Assembly: GCA_947629735.1 (NCBI GenBank)
Contig: CANREX010000013.1
Span: 1 to 16,879, forward strand
Direction of reading: 5' to 3'
Length of the DNA: 16,879 bases
Source: an uncultured Clostridia bacterium
GTDB taxonomy: Bacteria; Bacillota; Clostridia; Christensenellales; Borkfalkiaceae
The notes under the pieces are model-generated. The model saw nothing but the letters and a program-made list of their open reading frames with translations. It had not been told where the DNA came from and did no database searches. Both the position numbers and the translations under genes were made by a program. Below, one piece after another: positions 1 to 5,918 of the stretch (the first letter of the stretch is position 1; each line of letters begins with the position of its first letter).

Positions 1-968
1 GTCAATTTCCCCGTCCTGCCGACCTGCCAGCGGACGTCTTTCACGACCGTTTCCGCCTCCTCGGCTTCGAACTTGAACGCCATCGCGAACCGCGGGAATT
101 TATCGGTGTAGCCTATCTCCTCGCGGCGGGTGCAGTCGTTGAGCTTTATCACCGCGCCGTCCGTCAGAACGTCTATCTTTTTGCGCTCCACCTCTATCTC
201 CTCTATGGCGGAAATCACCTCGTCCTCCGTCCTGCAAAGGCGCAAAAAGGGATAGACCTTGAAGCCGTTTTTCTTCAAAAATTCGTACTGACCAACCTGT
301 GTGGATATCTCGCCCTCCGACATATAGTTGACGTTGTAGAACAAAATTTCGGGCTTGCGCTCCGCCGTCTGCGACGGGTCGAGATTGCGTATCGCGCCCG
401 CCGCCGCGTTGCGCGCGTTTTTCAGCTTTTCCTTTGCCGTCTCGTTGTATTTTTCGAGCACGGAAAGCCTGATTATCGCCTCGCCCTGCACTTCCAGAAC
501 GCCCTTATAATCTATCGTGAGCGGGAAAGATTTTATCGTTAAACACTGCGCGGTGACGTCCTCGCCCTCAACGCCGTTGCCGCGGGTAGTCGCGCGGACG
601 AACCTGCCGCCCTCGTAAGTTAAGCACATCGTGAGCCCGTCGAACTTGTACTCGACGGTAAATTCCGCGTCCGCCACAGTCTTTTTGACGCGCGCGAAGA
701 ACGCCGAAAGCATTTCGTACGTCACCGATTTATCGAGGGAATACAGCCGCTTTATGTGCGCGTGCTTTTCGAACTTATCCACGGGCTCGCCGCCCACCCT
801 GCGCGTGGGGCTGTCGAACGCGACTTCCCCCGTCTCCTTTTCCCAGGCGACGAGCTCGTCGTACAGCCTGTCGTACTCCCTGTCGGGCACGGACGGGTTG
901 TCCAGCACGTAGTATTCGTACGCCCATTTGTTGAGCGTGTCTATTATCTCTCTTATCCTTTTTTCCAT
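1..968 (-). CDS. ligA: NAD-dependent DNA ligase LigA, 5' part (truncated by window edge)
   Basis: LigA seals nicks in duplex DNA using NAD+, in replication and repair. The window holds the first ~322 residues; the rest lies beyond position 1. I see the Ia-domain signature (VPDREYDRLYDEL, residues 27-39), the adenylation motif KFDG at 108-111 with K108 as the AMP-accepting lysine, an ARNAAAGAIR stretch (185-194, usually RNPAAGSLR), DGAVIK (270-275), FKFEAEEAETV (298-308) and VGRTGKL at the cut end. The ATG at 968-966 follows a G-rich stretch (GGGGGATATAACC before ATG). It starts 29 bp after the pcrA stop on the same strand, so the two are probably cotranscribed, the usual pcrA-ligA arrangement of Firmicutes. 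The BRCT, HhH and zinc-finger domains cannot be judged here. Confidence 0.95.
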   Translation of the reverse strand, partial: MEKRIREIIDTLNKWAYEYYVLDNPSVPDREYDRLYDELVAWEKETGEVAFDSPTRRVGGEPVDKFEKHAHIKRLYSLDKSVTYEMLSAFFARVKKTVADAEFTVEYKFDGLTMCLTYEGGRFVRATTRGNGVEGEDVTAQCLTIKSFPLTIDYKGVLEVQGEAIIRLSVLEKYNETAKEKLKNARNAAAGAIRNLDPSQTAERKPEILFYNVNYMSEGEISTQVGQYEFLKKNGFKVYPFLRLCRTEDEVISAIEEIEVERKKIDVLTDGAVIKLNDCTRREEIGYTDKFPRFAMAFKFEAEEAETVVKDVRWQVGRTGKL

Positions 969-997
969 GGTTATATCCCCCGCGCTTACATTTCGCC

Positions 998-3490
998 CTA
1001 TTTGGAGATTATTTCGAGGGGCGCGATAGTTGCGGAAAGCTCCCTTATCCCCTGATTTTCAAAAGCTATATCCAAGACGTTGCCGCCGTTTTTCATGGCG
1101 ATAACCGTGCCGACGCCGAACTTGGGGTGGCGCACCTTCGTGCCGACGGAAAACTTCCCGCCCGCCGCGTTCGCCGCGCCCGAACGTGAAGATGTCCCGC
1201 CCGCCGAATTTGCCGAGCCTTTGCCGCTTCCGCTCCCCGAAAAACGCCCGCCGTTGAAACTTTTCGCCGCCGAAAACGAACCGTAGGAGGAGCTGTTTGA
1301 CGTCCCCCCGCCGTAAGCCGAGCCGCCGCTTGTTCCATATGAAGAACTATAAGGCGAGCCGCTTTTTTCGCCGTATGACGAGCCGTAAGGCGGGGTTTTA
1401 TCGTAGCGTTGGGGGTAATCGGGCGAGTAGCCCTCGTCCGAGGAATACACCCCGCGCCGCGGCTTGCCGCTCTCCCAAAAATCGCCGTCGTAGCCGTTAT
1501 TTCTGCCGATAGACCCCGAAGTATAGCCCGACGAACGGTAATTCCGCCTGCCGTAGTCGCCGCCGTAAAAGCGCACGGAGGAATCGTCAAACCCCAGCTC
1601 GTCTTTGAGTTCGAGCAAAAAAATCGAAGGTCTTGTCGGCTCTCTCCTGCCGTAAAGATAGCGACTCTTGGAACGGGTTATCCACAGCCTTTTGCGGGCG
1701 CGGGTTATCGCGACGTACATCAACCTGCGCTCTTCTTCGAGCGCGGCGGGGTCGCTTTCCGAGCGGGAAGAGGGCATTATCCCCTCCTCCATTCCGCAGA
1801 TAAACACGCTGTCGAATTCCAGCCCCTTCACCGAGTGTATGGTGGCGAGGGTGACGTAGTTGCCGTCGTCCATCTCGTCCACGTCGGATGCGAGCGTGAC
1901 CTGATTGAGATATTCCTGCAAGCCCGCCGAGGGGTTGAGGCGTTTAAAATCGTCCACCGCCGCTATGAATTCGTCGAGGTTGGAGAGCTTTGCGTCGCCC
2001 TCTTCCGTGCCGTCGTCGTAGGCGGTTTTGAGCGCCGAGCGGGAAATTATCGCCCGCGTGAGCGCGCCGATGTCCTCGCTCTGGGAAATTATTATAAGCT
2101 CCTTCATCAGAGCGGTGAATTCCTTTATCTTGCCCTTTGCCGAGGGGGAAACGGGCAGCTCGTCCACGTCGATACAGGCGTCGTATAACGAGAGCGAGGG
2201 CGGGCGGGAATACTCCTCCATGGCGGCGATTGTCTTATCGCCTATCCCTCGCTTGGGCACGTTGATTATGCGCGAGAACGCCTCGTCGTCGAACGGGTTG
2301 CAAATAAGGCGCATATACGCGAGGACGTCCTTTATTTCCTTTCTTTCAAAGAATTTGAAGCCGCCGATCACCTTGTAGGGTATGCCGTATTTGGTGAACT
2401 CCTGCTCGTAAGAGCGGGTTAGCGCGTTTATGCGCATAAGTACGGCGAAATCGGAATATTTCCCGCCGTTGTACACCGCGGAATTTATCGTCTTTGCCGC
2501 AAAGTACGCCTCGTCCGCTTCCTGTTCGGACTGCACGTATTCGGGCTTTACGCCCTCTTCCGCCTCCGTCCACAGCGTCTTTTTGCGCCGCTTGCCGTTG
2601 TTGGCTATTATCTTGTTCGCAAGGCTCAATATGGACTTCGTAGAGCGGTAATTGCGTTCGAGCTTGTACACCTTGGCTTGGGGGTAGTCCCTATCGAATT
2701 GCAAAATGTTCTTGATTTCCGCGCCCCGCCAGCCGTAGATGGATTGGTCGTCGTCGCCCACTACGAAGAGATTGCCGTGCGCCGAAGAGAGCAACTTGAT
2801 TATCGAATACTGCACGGCGTTTGTGTCCTGAAATTCGTCCACGAGCACGTAGGCGAACTTGTCGGAGAGATATTCGAGCGCCTCGCCCCTCTTTTTGAGC
2901 AGTGCGAGCGCCTTTATGAGCAAGTCGTCGAAGTCGAGGGCGTTATTCTCTTTGAGCCGCCGTTCGTAGTTTTCGTAAATTGCGGCGACGTCCTCTATAT
3001 GCGCTTCGTCCTTGTATAAAAGTTTGTACTCTTCCGCGCTCAGCCCCAGCGTCTTTGCGTTGGCTATATGGAATTTTACGCTTTTAAGCAGCTTTTCGTT
3101 GTCGTAGTCGAGCGAGCCGAACGCCTTTTTTATGACGGTATTGCGCTCCGCCTCGCTGTAAATGGAAAAGTTGGGCTGAACGCCTATTTCCCCGCCGAAT
3201 CGGCGCAGTATCCTCACGCACATGGAATGTATCGTGCATATCCACATTGCGCCCAAGTCGCCGAGCATGCCTTCCAATCTGTCGCGCATCTCCTTGGCGG
3301 CTTTGTTGGTGAAAGTTATCGCCAATATGTTTGCGGGTGCGCAAAGCCCGCGCTCCAATATGTAGGCTATGCGGGAGGTGAGCACGCGCGTCTTGCCGCT
3401 GCCCGCGCCCGCCAACACGAGCACCGCGCCTTCCGTGTCCATGACGGGTTTTATCTGCTCTTCGTTGAGGTTTTGCAAAATTTCGTCCAT
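998..3490 (-). CDS. pcrA: ATP-dependent 3'-5' DNA helicase PcrA (UvrD/Rep family, SF1A)
   Basis: PcrA unwinds DNA in nucleotide excision repair, removal of RecA filaments and transcription-linked repair. The 830 residues contain the Q motif (LNEEQ, 8-12), Walker A AGAGSGKT (27-34), motif II VDEFQDT (217-223), motif III GDDDQSIYGWRGA (245-257), motif IV around LERNYRST (277-284), motif V TIHSVKGLEFDSV (550-562) and motif VI ERRLMYVAITRARKRL (587-602). After the motor there is a Gly/Ser/Tyr-rich low-complexity linker (about 636-781). The C-terminal module VGTKVRHPKFGVGTV (782-796 onward) is the Tudor-like fold that contacts RNA polymerase in Gram-positive PcrA. At 830 residues it exceeds the roughly 740 typical of Bacillus, mostly because of the linker. 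The ATG at 3490 has a GGAAG site 6 nt upstream. ligA follows in the same operon. Confidence 0.96.
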   Translation of the reverse strand: MDEILQNLNEEQIKPVMDTEGAVLVLAGAGSGKTRVLTSRIAYILERGLCAPANILAITFTNKAAKEMRDRLEGMLGDLGAMWICTIHSMCVRILRRFGGEIGVQPNFSIYSEAERNTVIKKAFGSLDYDNEKLLKSVKFHIANAKTLGLSAEEYKLLYKDEAHIEDVAAIYENYERRLKENNALDFDDLLIKALALLKKRGEALEYLSDKFAYVLVDEFQDTNAVQYSIIKLLSSAHGNLFVVGDDDQSIYGWRGAEIKNILQFDRDYPQAKVYKLERNYRSTKSILSLANKIIANNGKRRKKTLWTEAEEGVKPEYVQSEQEADEAYFAAKTINSAVYNGGKYSDFAVLMRINALTRSYEQEFTKYGIPYKVIGGFKFFERKEIKDVLAYMRLICNPFDDEAFSRIINVPKRGIGDKTIAAMEEYSRPPSLSLYDACIDVDELPVSPSAKGKIKEFTALMKELIIISQSEDIGALTRAIISRSALKTAYDDGTEEGDAKLSNLDEFIAAVDDFKRLNPSAGLQEYLNQVTLASDVDEMDDGNYVTLATIHSVKGLEFDSVFICGMEEGIMPSSRSESDPAALEEERRLMYVAITRARKRLWITRSKSRYLYGRREPTRPSIFLLELKDELGFDDSSVRFYGGDYGRRNYRSSGYTSGSIGRNNGYDGDFWESGKPRRGVYSSDEGYSPDYPQRYDKTPPYGSSYGEKSGSPYSSSYGTSGGSAYGGGTSNSSSYGSFSAAKSFNGGRFSGSGSGKGSANSAGGTSSRSGAANAAGGKFSVGTKVRHPKFGVGTVIAMKNGGNVLDIAFENQGIRELSATIAPLEIISK

Positions 3491-3519
3491 AAATTTCTTC
3501 CGCGTTGTATTTCCCTTTG

Positions 3520-3548
3520 ATTATACCACGGCGGGCAAACTTATGCAA
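3520..3548 (-). promoter_or_regulatory. Vegetative-type promoter of pcrA-ligA
   Basis: On the minus strand there is a -35 TTGCAT (3548-3543), a 17-nt spacer and a perfect -10 TATAAT (3525-3520). The predicted transcription start lies about 23 nt before the pcrA ATG, leaving room for the GGAAG ribosome binding site. The -35 overlaps a palindrome at 3547-3556 (separate entry). Confidence 0.75.
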
Positions 3549-3556
3549 ACGTTTGA
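3547..3556. promoter_or_regulatory. Palindrome CAAACGTTTG, possible LacI-family operator
   Basis: This is a perfect 10-bp dyad with a central CG. In context it reads GCAAACGTTTGA, which resembles the half-sites of LacI/GalR-family operators (CcpA, PurR type). It touches the pcrA -35 element, so a bound protein could block RNA polymerase. No regulator gene is in the window; the match is short and could be chance. Confidence 0.3.
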
Positions 3557-3704
3557 GGCATATGCCGCGTTTAATAGGCGACATCCGCCCGCTTTACCGC
3601 CGCGGACTTGCGCTTGCCGCGGGCTTGACTGCGGACTTCACCCCAGCTTTGGGCGCAATGCGCTCTTTTTTACTGCTTGCCATATAATTTTCACCATTTT
3701 TTGC

Positions 3705-3733
3705 TTGACATTTATGATTTTCCGTATTAAAAT
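3705..3733 (+). promoter_or_regulatory. Strong promoter of the orphan small RNA
   Basis: The -35 is a perfect TTGACA (3705-3710), followed by a 17-nt spacer and -10 TAAAAT (3728-3733). Predicted start of transcription is near 3740. No gene lies on this strand before position 7330, so its product must be the short RNA that ends at the terminator at 3791-3827. Confidence 0.75.
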
Positions 3734-3739
3734 CGAAGC

Positions 3740-3827
3740 ATAATCAGGTATGGGTATAGCCCATACACCCATCGCAGAATTGCGGTAGCGCCCCGAGTGG
3801 TTTAATCTCGGGGACTTTTTGTTTTTT
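3740..3827 (+). ncRNA. Orphan structured small RNA, ~88 nt, unassigned family
   Basis: Between a TTGACA/TAAAAT promoter and a strong intrinsic terminator lie three consecutive hairpins. Hairpin 1 pairs GTATGGG (3748-3754) with CCCATAC (3760-3766) around a TATAG loop. Hairpin 2 pairs ATCGCA (3771-3776) with TGCGGT (3781-3786) around a GAAT tetraloop, with one G-U pair. Hairpin 3 is the terminator: CCCCGAG (3791-3797), 9-nt loop, CTCGGGG (3807-3813), then a T-tract to 3827. I do not recognise it as 6S, SRP, tmRNA, RNase P or a riboswitch class I know. No gene lies downstream on the plus strand for 3.5 kb, so a trans-acting RNA is more likely than a leader. A 12-codon frame (ATG 3750 to TAG 3788, MGIAHTPIAELR) sits inside it, so a micropeptide mRNA is an alternative. 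Confidence 0.65.
3791..3827 (+). terminator. Intrinsic terminator of the orphan small RNA
   Basis: A perfect 7-bp stem, CCCCGAG/CTCGGGG, with loop TGGTTTAAT is followed by AC and then TTTTTGTTTTTT. This is a textbook rho-independent terminator on the plus strand. Confidence 0.85.
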
Positions 3828-3905
3828 ACCGATATTTTATTTGCGCCGCCCGCTTAATTTATCGGCAATTTTTTGTCGGCGTTACGTAGCCGTATTGCGC
3901 AAAAG

Positions 3906-4283
3906 TTAAAGTCCGCTTTCCTTTTCCTTACGATATTTTTCAAGCGCGGCGAGGTATTTTGCGGAAAGCTCCATGGTGTATCTTTGCCGCTCTTCGTAGT
4001 TGAGCGTGGAGAAGTATTGCTTATCGGTGAGCCTGCCTATCGCGTCGGAGACTTCCCCGTGCTCGTCCAAAAGCTGCTTGACTTTGAGGTAGAATTCGTC
4101 CGCGGCGTCGCCCTTTATCACGTTTTTCACCTTTGTGTAGAGGTTGGATTTCACCTTGACCGCGTTCTGACCGCGCTTTTCCGCGTCCGCGGCGTACACG
4201 GCTATATCGCTTTGACATTTGTTCCAGAAATCCGTTCTGAGCCTTTGTTTTGCCTGCCGAGCGGCAGCTTTCAAACTGTTCAT
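3906..4283 (-). CDS. Hypothetical 125-residue highly charged, helical protein
   Basis: I do not recognise a family. The protein starts MNSLKAAARQAKQRLRTDFW and is rich in Lys, Arg and Glu with almost no proline, suggesting an all-helical soluble fold. It has no signal peptide, no membrane segment and a single cysteine (C23). The C-terminal part contains a conserved-looking stretch, EVSDAIGRLTDKQYFSTLNY (about 76-95), followed by a basic helix. An AGGTGG ribosome binding site lies about 5 nt before the ATG at 4283, and codon use looks like the neighbouring genes, so translation is credible. It lies downstream of rpsU on the same strand but beyond a terminator, so it is probably its own unit. 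Location beside rpsU and basic charge would fit a nucleic-acid or ribosome-associated role, but that is speculation. Confidence 0.75.
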   Translation of the reverse strand: MNSLKAAARQAKQRLRTDFWNKCQSDIAVYAADAEKRGQNAVKVKSNLYTKVKNVIKGDAADEFYLKVKQLLDEHGEVSDAIGRLTDKQYFSTLNYEERQRYTMELSAKYLAALEKYRKEKESGL

Positions 4284-4318
4284 AATTCCACCTGTCGCGC
4301 GCCCTTAATCATATTACA

Positions 4319-4332
4319 AAAAGCGCGCTTTT
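4319..4332. promoter_or_regulatory. 14-bp perfect palindrome upstream of the hypothetical gene
   Basis: AAAAGCGCGCTTTT is a perfect dyad just upstream of a possible -10 (TAATAT on the minus strand, 4316-4311) for the gene starting at 4283. Its place within the presumed promoter spacer suggests an operator. No clear -35 is visible, so the promoter itself is uncertain. Confidence 0.35.
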
Positions 4333-4350
4333 ACGACTTTATTTACAATG

Positions 4351-4390
4351 AAAAAACTCTACCGAAGTTTTCGCTTTGGCAGAGTTTTTA
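4351..4390 (-). terminator. Intrinsic terminator after rpsU
   Basis: On the minus strand, AAAAACTCT pairs with AGAGTTTTT, and inside it CCAAAG pairs with CTTCGG (one G-U), separated by an A/C mismatch. The 3' arm ends in a T-run (4356-4351). It begins about 10 nt after the rpsU stop. The plus-strand side also ends in TTTTT, so it may work in both directions. Confidence 0.75.
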
Positions 4391-4399
4391 AAATAATTT

Positions 4400-4576
4400 T
4401 CAGTTTTTGCTTCTTTTCCTTGCAGCCTCGCTCTTTTTACGGCGCTTGACTGCGGGGGATTCGTAGAATTCTTTCTTGCGCAAATCGCCTATAACGCCGT
4501 CGCGGGAGCACTTCCTCTTGAATCTCCTGAGCGCGCTTTCGACGGATTCGTTTTCGCCTACTCTGATCATCGACAT
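4400..4576 (-). CDS. rpsU: 30S ribosomal protein S21
   Basis: S21 is a small basic protein of the 30S subunit platform that helps initiation. The 58-residue product begins MSMIRVGENESVESALRRFK and contains the hallmark KRRKKSEAARKR near the C-terminus. Length and sequence fit Firmicutes S21 (about 57-58 residues). I chose ATG 4576 because GGGGGAGG lies 8 nt upstream; the in-frame GTG at 4585 falls inside that ribosome binding site and is not a plausible start. The gene has its own strong promoter (4612-4641) and its own terminator, so it is probably monocistronic. Confidence 0.95.
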   Translation of the reverse strand: MSMIRVGENESVESALRRFKRKCSRDGVIGDLRKKEFYESPAVKRRKKSEAARKRSKN

Positions 4577-4611
4577 AAATTTCACCTCCCCCTTTCAAAG
4601 AGTTCTGACAA

Positions 4612-4641
4612 ATTATACCAAACGGCGCGCGGGGTTGTCAA
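4612..4641 (-). promoter_or_regulatory. Strong vegetative promoter of rpsU
   Basis: On the minus strand there is a perfect -35 TTGACA (4641-4636), an 18-nt spacer and a perfect -10 TATAAT (4617-4612). The predicted start is near 4605, leaving a leader of about 30 nt that contains the GGGGGAGG ribosome binding site. It begins right after the terminator of the upstream transporter gene. Confidence 0.85.
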
Positions 4642-4644
4642 ATG

Positions 4645-4681
4645 AAAAAGGCGGGCAATTTGAAAATAATTGCTCTCCTTT
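4645..4681 (-). terminator. Probable terminator of the metal transporter gene
   Basis: On the minus strand AAAGG pairs with CCTTT and GCAATT with AATTGC, separated by a small internal loop and closed by ATTTTCA, then TTTTT (4649-4645). The stem is imperfect, so strength is uncertain. Its position between the transporter stop and the rpsU promoter supports it. Confidence 0.5.
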
Positions 4682-4707
4682 GAAATGTTGTTTTGCGTGA
4701 CGGGCAA

Positions 4708-4719
4708 GTTGACGTCAAC
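4708..4719. repeat. Perfect 12-bp palindrome GTTGACGTCAAC after the transporter stop
   Basis: This dyad lies 2 bp beyond the transporter stop codon. Its GTTGACGTC core is shared with the two repeats in the leader of the same gene (5691-5700 and 5734-5743). On the minus strand it continues as GACGTCAACTTGCCCG, echoing GACGTCAACTTACACCCG of the leader repeat. No other GTTGACGTC is seen in the window. Confidence 0.6.
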
Positions 4720-4721
4720 CT

Positions 4722-5606
4722 TTATATCAGACCCGCCGCGGCTATTATTATGTTTGTGAGCATGCCGACTATCACCGAGATTGAATACAGCGCGATGACG
4801 AGAAGTATATTGCGCTTTATCTTTTTGGTGTTCTTCAAGAGCACGACGAGCCCCAGCCCCGCGTTTGTGCACAGCCCCGCTACGCAGCTGCCGAACATAA
4901 TCCCGCCCTGCACGTACGTTTCCGTAATTATCGCCGACGACGCGCAATTGGGTATCAGCCCCACGGCGGCGGTGATAAACGGCTGAAAATATTTGCCGCC
5001 TATCAGCCCCGCGGCGATAGTTTCCTCCCCAACTTCCGCTATGATAAAGCCGAACACGAGGTTGACTATCAATATATACGCGGTGACTTTAAGCGCGTGA
5101 AGCAAAGGCTCGGTGAAATATATCGCCACGCTCGATTTGCCGTGGTGGTCTCTCCCGCAGGAATACGCCTCGCCCTCGGGCGCATACAGCGGGGTTGTCT
5201 CGACATGCTTGTCGGGAATTACCAGATTTATAAGATATCCCGCCAAAACGGCTACGGCGAGCTTTATAACTATAAGCGGCAGAATGGACTGCGCCGCCGC
5301 GGCGGAAAGCGGGCTGCTGACGAGCAAAATAATAAGAGCTTCGTCGCTCGTCGCGAGGAAAACCGCCATTATCGTGCCCGTGCGTATAAGCCCCTTATCG
5401 TACAGCTTTGCCGCCATAACCGAAAAGCCGCACTGCGGAACTATGCCCGTCGCCGCGCCGATAACGGGCGCGAGCGGACCTTGCAGCGCGCTCCTGCCCC
5501 TCTGCATGGTAGAACCGCTTTCAAGCAGCTCTATCAGCATATAAATTATTAAGATAAAGGGGAATACGATCAACGTATCCTTTAACGCGTCGAGAATGAT
5601 TTCCAC
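4722..5606 (-). CDS. Putative manganese / heavy-metal exporter, 10-TM (ArsP_2-like)
   Basis: A 294-residue polytopic membrane protein resembling the family annotated as putative manganese transporter or 10-TM heavy-metal exporter (Pfam ArsP_2). It is built as an internal repeat: each half has a Pro-x-Cys motif followed by Ser in a glycine-rich membrane segment, VPQCGFS (56-62) and IPNCASS (218-224). The halves are joined by a cytosolic loop with a Cys/His cluster, CGRDHH (150-155), a plausible metal-binding site. The start is GTG at 5606 with AAGG about 9 nt upstream; no better ATG exists. The gene has a long leader carrying two direct repeats and a related palindrome just past its stop. It stands alone, with its own terminator before rpsU. 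Substrate (Mn versus another metal) cannot be decided from sequence. Confidence 0.8.
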   Translation of the reverse strand: MEIILDALKDTLIVFPFILIIYMLIELLESGSTMQRGRSALQGPLAPVIGAATGIVPQCGFSVMAAKLYDKGLIRTGTIMAVFLATSDEALIILLVSSPLSAAAAQSILPLIVIKLAVAVLAGYLINLVIPDKHVETTPLYAPEGEAYSCGRDHHGKSSVAIYFTEPLLHALKVTAYILIVNLVFGFIIAEVGEETIAAGLIGGKYFQPFITAAVGLIPNCASSAIITETYVQGGIMFGSCVAGLCTNAGLGLVVLLKNTKKIKRNILLVIALYSISVIVGMLTNIIIAAAGLI

Positions 5607-5664
5607 TATGCTTTACCTTAAACTCCGACTTTTAAACCTCGGATTTTTTCGCCCTGCGTTGTTT

Positions 5665-5743
5665 TTTGCAACATATCCGTTGCGGTTTGGTTGACGTCCA
5701 CACGGTTTGCAACATATCCGTTGCGGGTGTAAGTTGACGTCCA
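5665..5743. repeat. Tandem duplicated dyad element in the transporter leader
   Basis: Two copies of a composite element lie head to tail. Each has the inverted repeat GCAACATATCCGTTGC (5668-5683 and 5709-5724, period 41 bp) followed by TTGACGTCCA (5691-5700 and 5734-5743, period 43 bp); the 2-bp difference is in the linker. On the minus strand each unit would fold into a GCAAC/GTTGC hairpin in the 5' leader of the transporter mRNA. The TTGACGTC part recurs at 4708-4719 behind the gene. It could be a pair of operators, an RNA element or a dispersed intergenic repeat. Confidence 0.75.
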
Positions 5744-5826
5744 TGCCGCTTGCCGCTAATACGCGCGTTTTATGCGGGCGCGCAATTTTCAAGCAAAAAC
5801 GCAAAAGATATGCGCTTTTATACTTT

Positions 5827-5832
5827 ATTATA
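5827..5832 (-). promoter_or_regulatory. Possible -10 element for the transporter gene
   Basis: A perfect TATAAT on the minus strand lies 34 bp beyond the upstream gene's terminator. The matching -35 region at 17 nt (around 5850-5855) reads poorly. If used, it gives a leader of about 215 nt containing both dyad repeats. No other convincing -10 was seen in 5607-5865, and no gene is visible there. Confidence 0.35.
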
Positions 5833-5865
5833 GGCATTATCGCGCGGTTTAAAACGCATTTTTAC

Positions 5866-5898
5866 AAAAATTGCCCCCGCAGACATAGCGGGAGCAAT
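5866..5898 (-). terminator. Intrinsic terminator of the ABC ATPase gene
   Basis: On the minus strand an 11-bp stem, ATTGCTCCCGC with GCGGGGGCAAT (one G-U pair), closes a TATGTCT loop and is followed by a T-run at 5870-5866. It lies about 20 nt after the stop codon. Confidence 0.85.
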
Positions 5899-5918
5899 GC
5901 GCATATCACGCCGTTTTT

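Noticed and set aside
1409..2188. Long plus-strand open frame (259 codons) inside pcrA
   Set aside because: It lies wholly antisense to pcrA, whose motifs are unmistakable; the frame is open only because of GC-rich codon use.
3740..3827. Riboswitch or attenuator interpretation of the small RNA
   Set aside because: No gene lies downstream on the same strand; the next genes are all on the minus strand.
5665..5743. CRISPR-like interpretation of the repeats before the transporter
   Set aside because: Only two copies, no regular spacer series and no cas genes; the unit is a short dyad plus a second motif.
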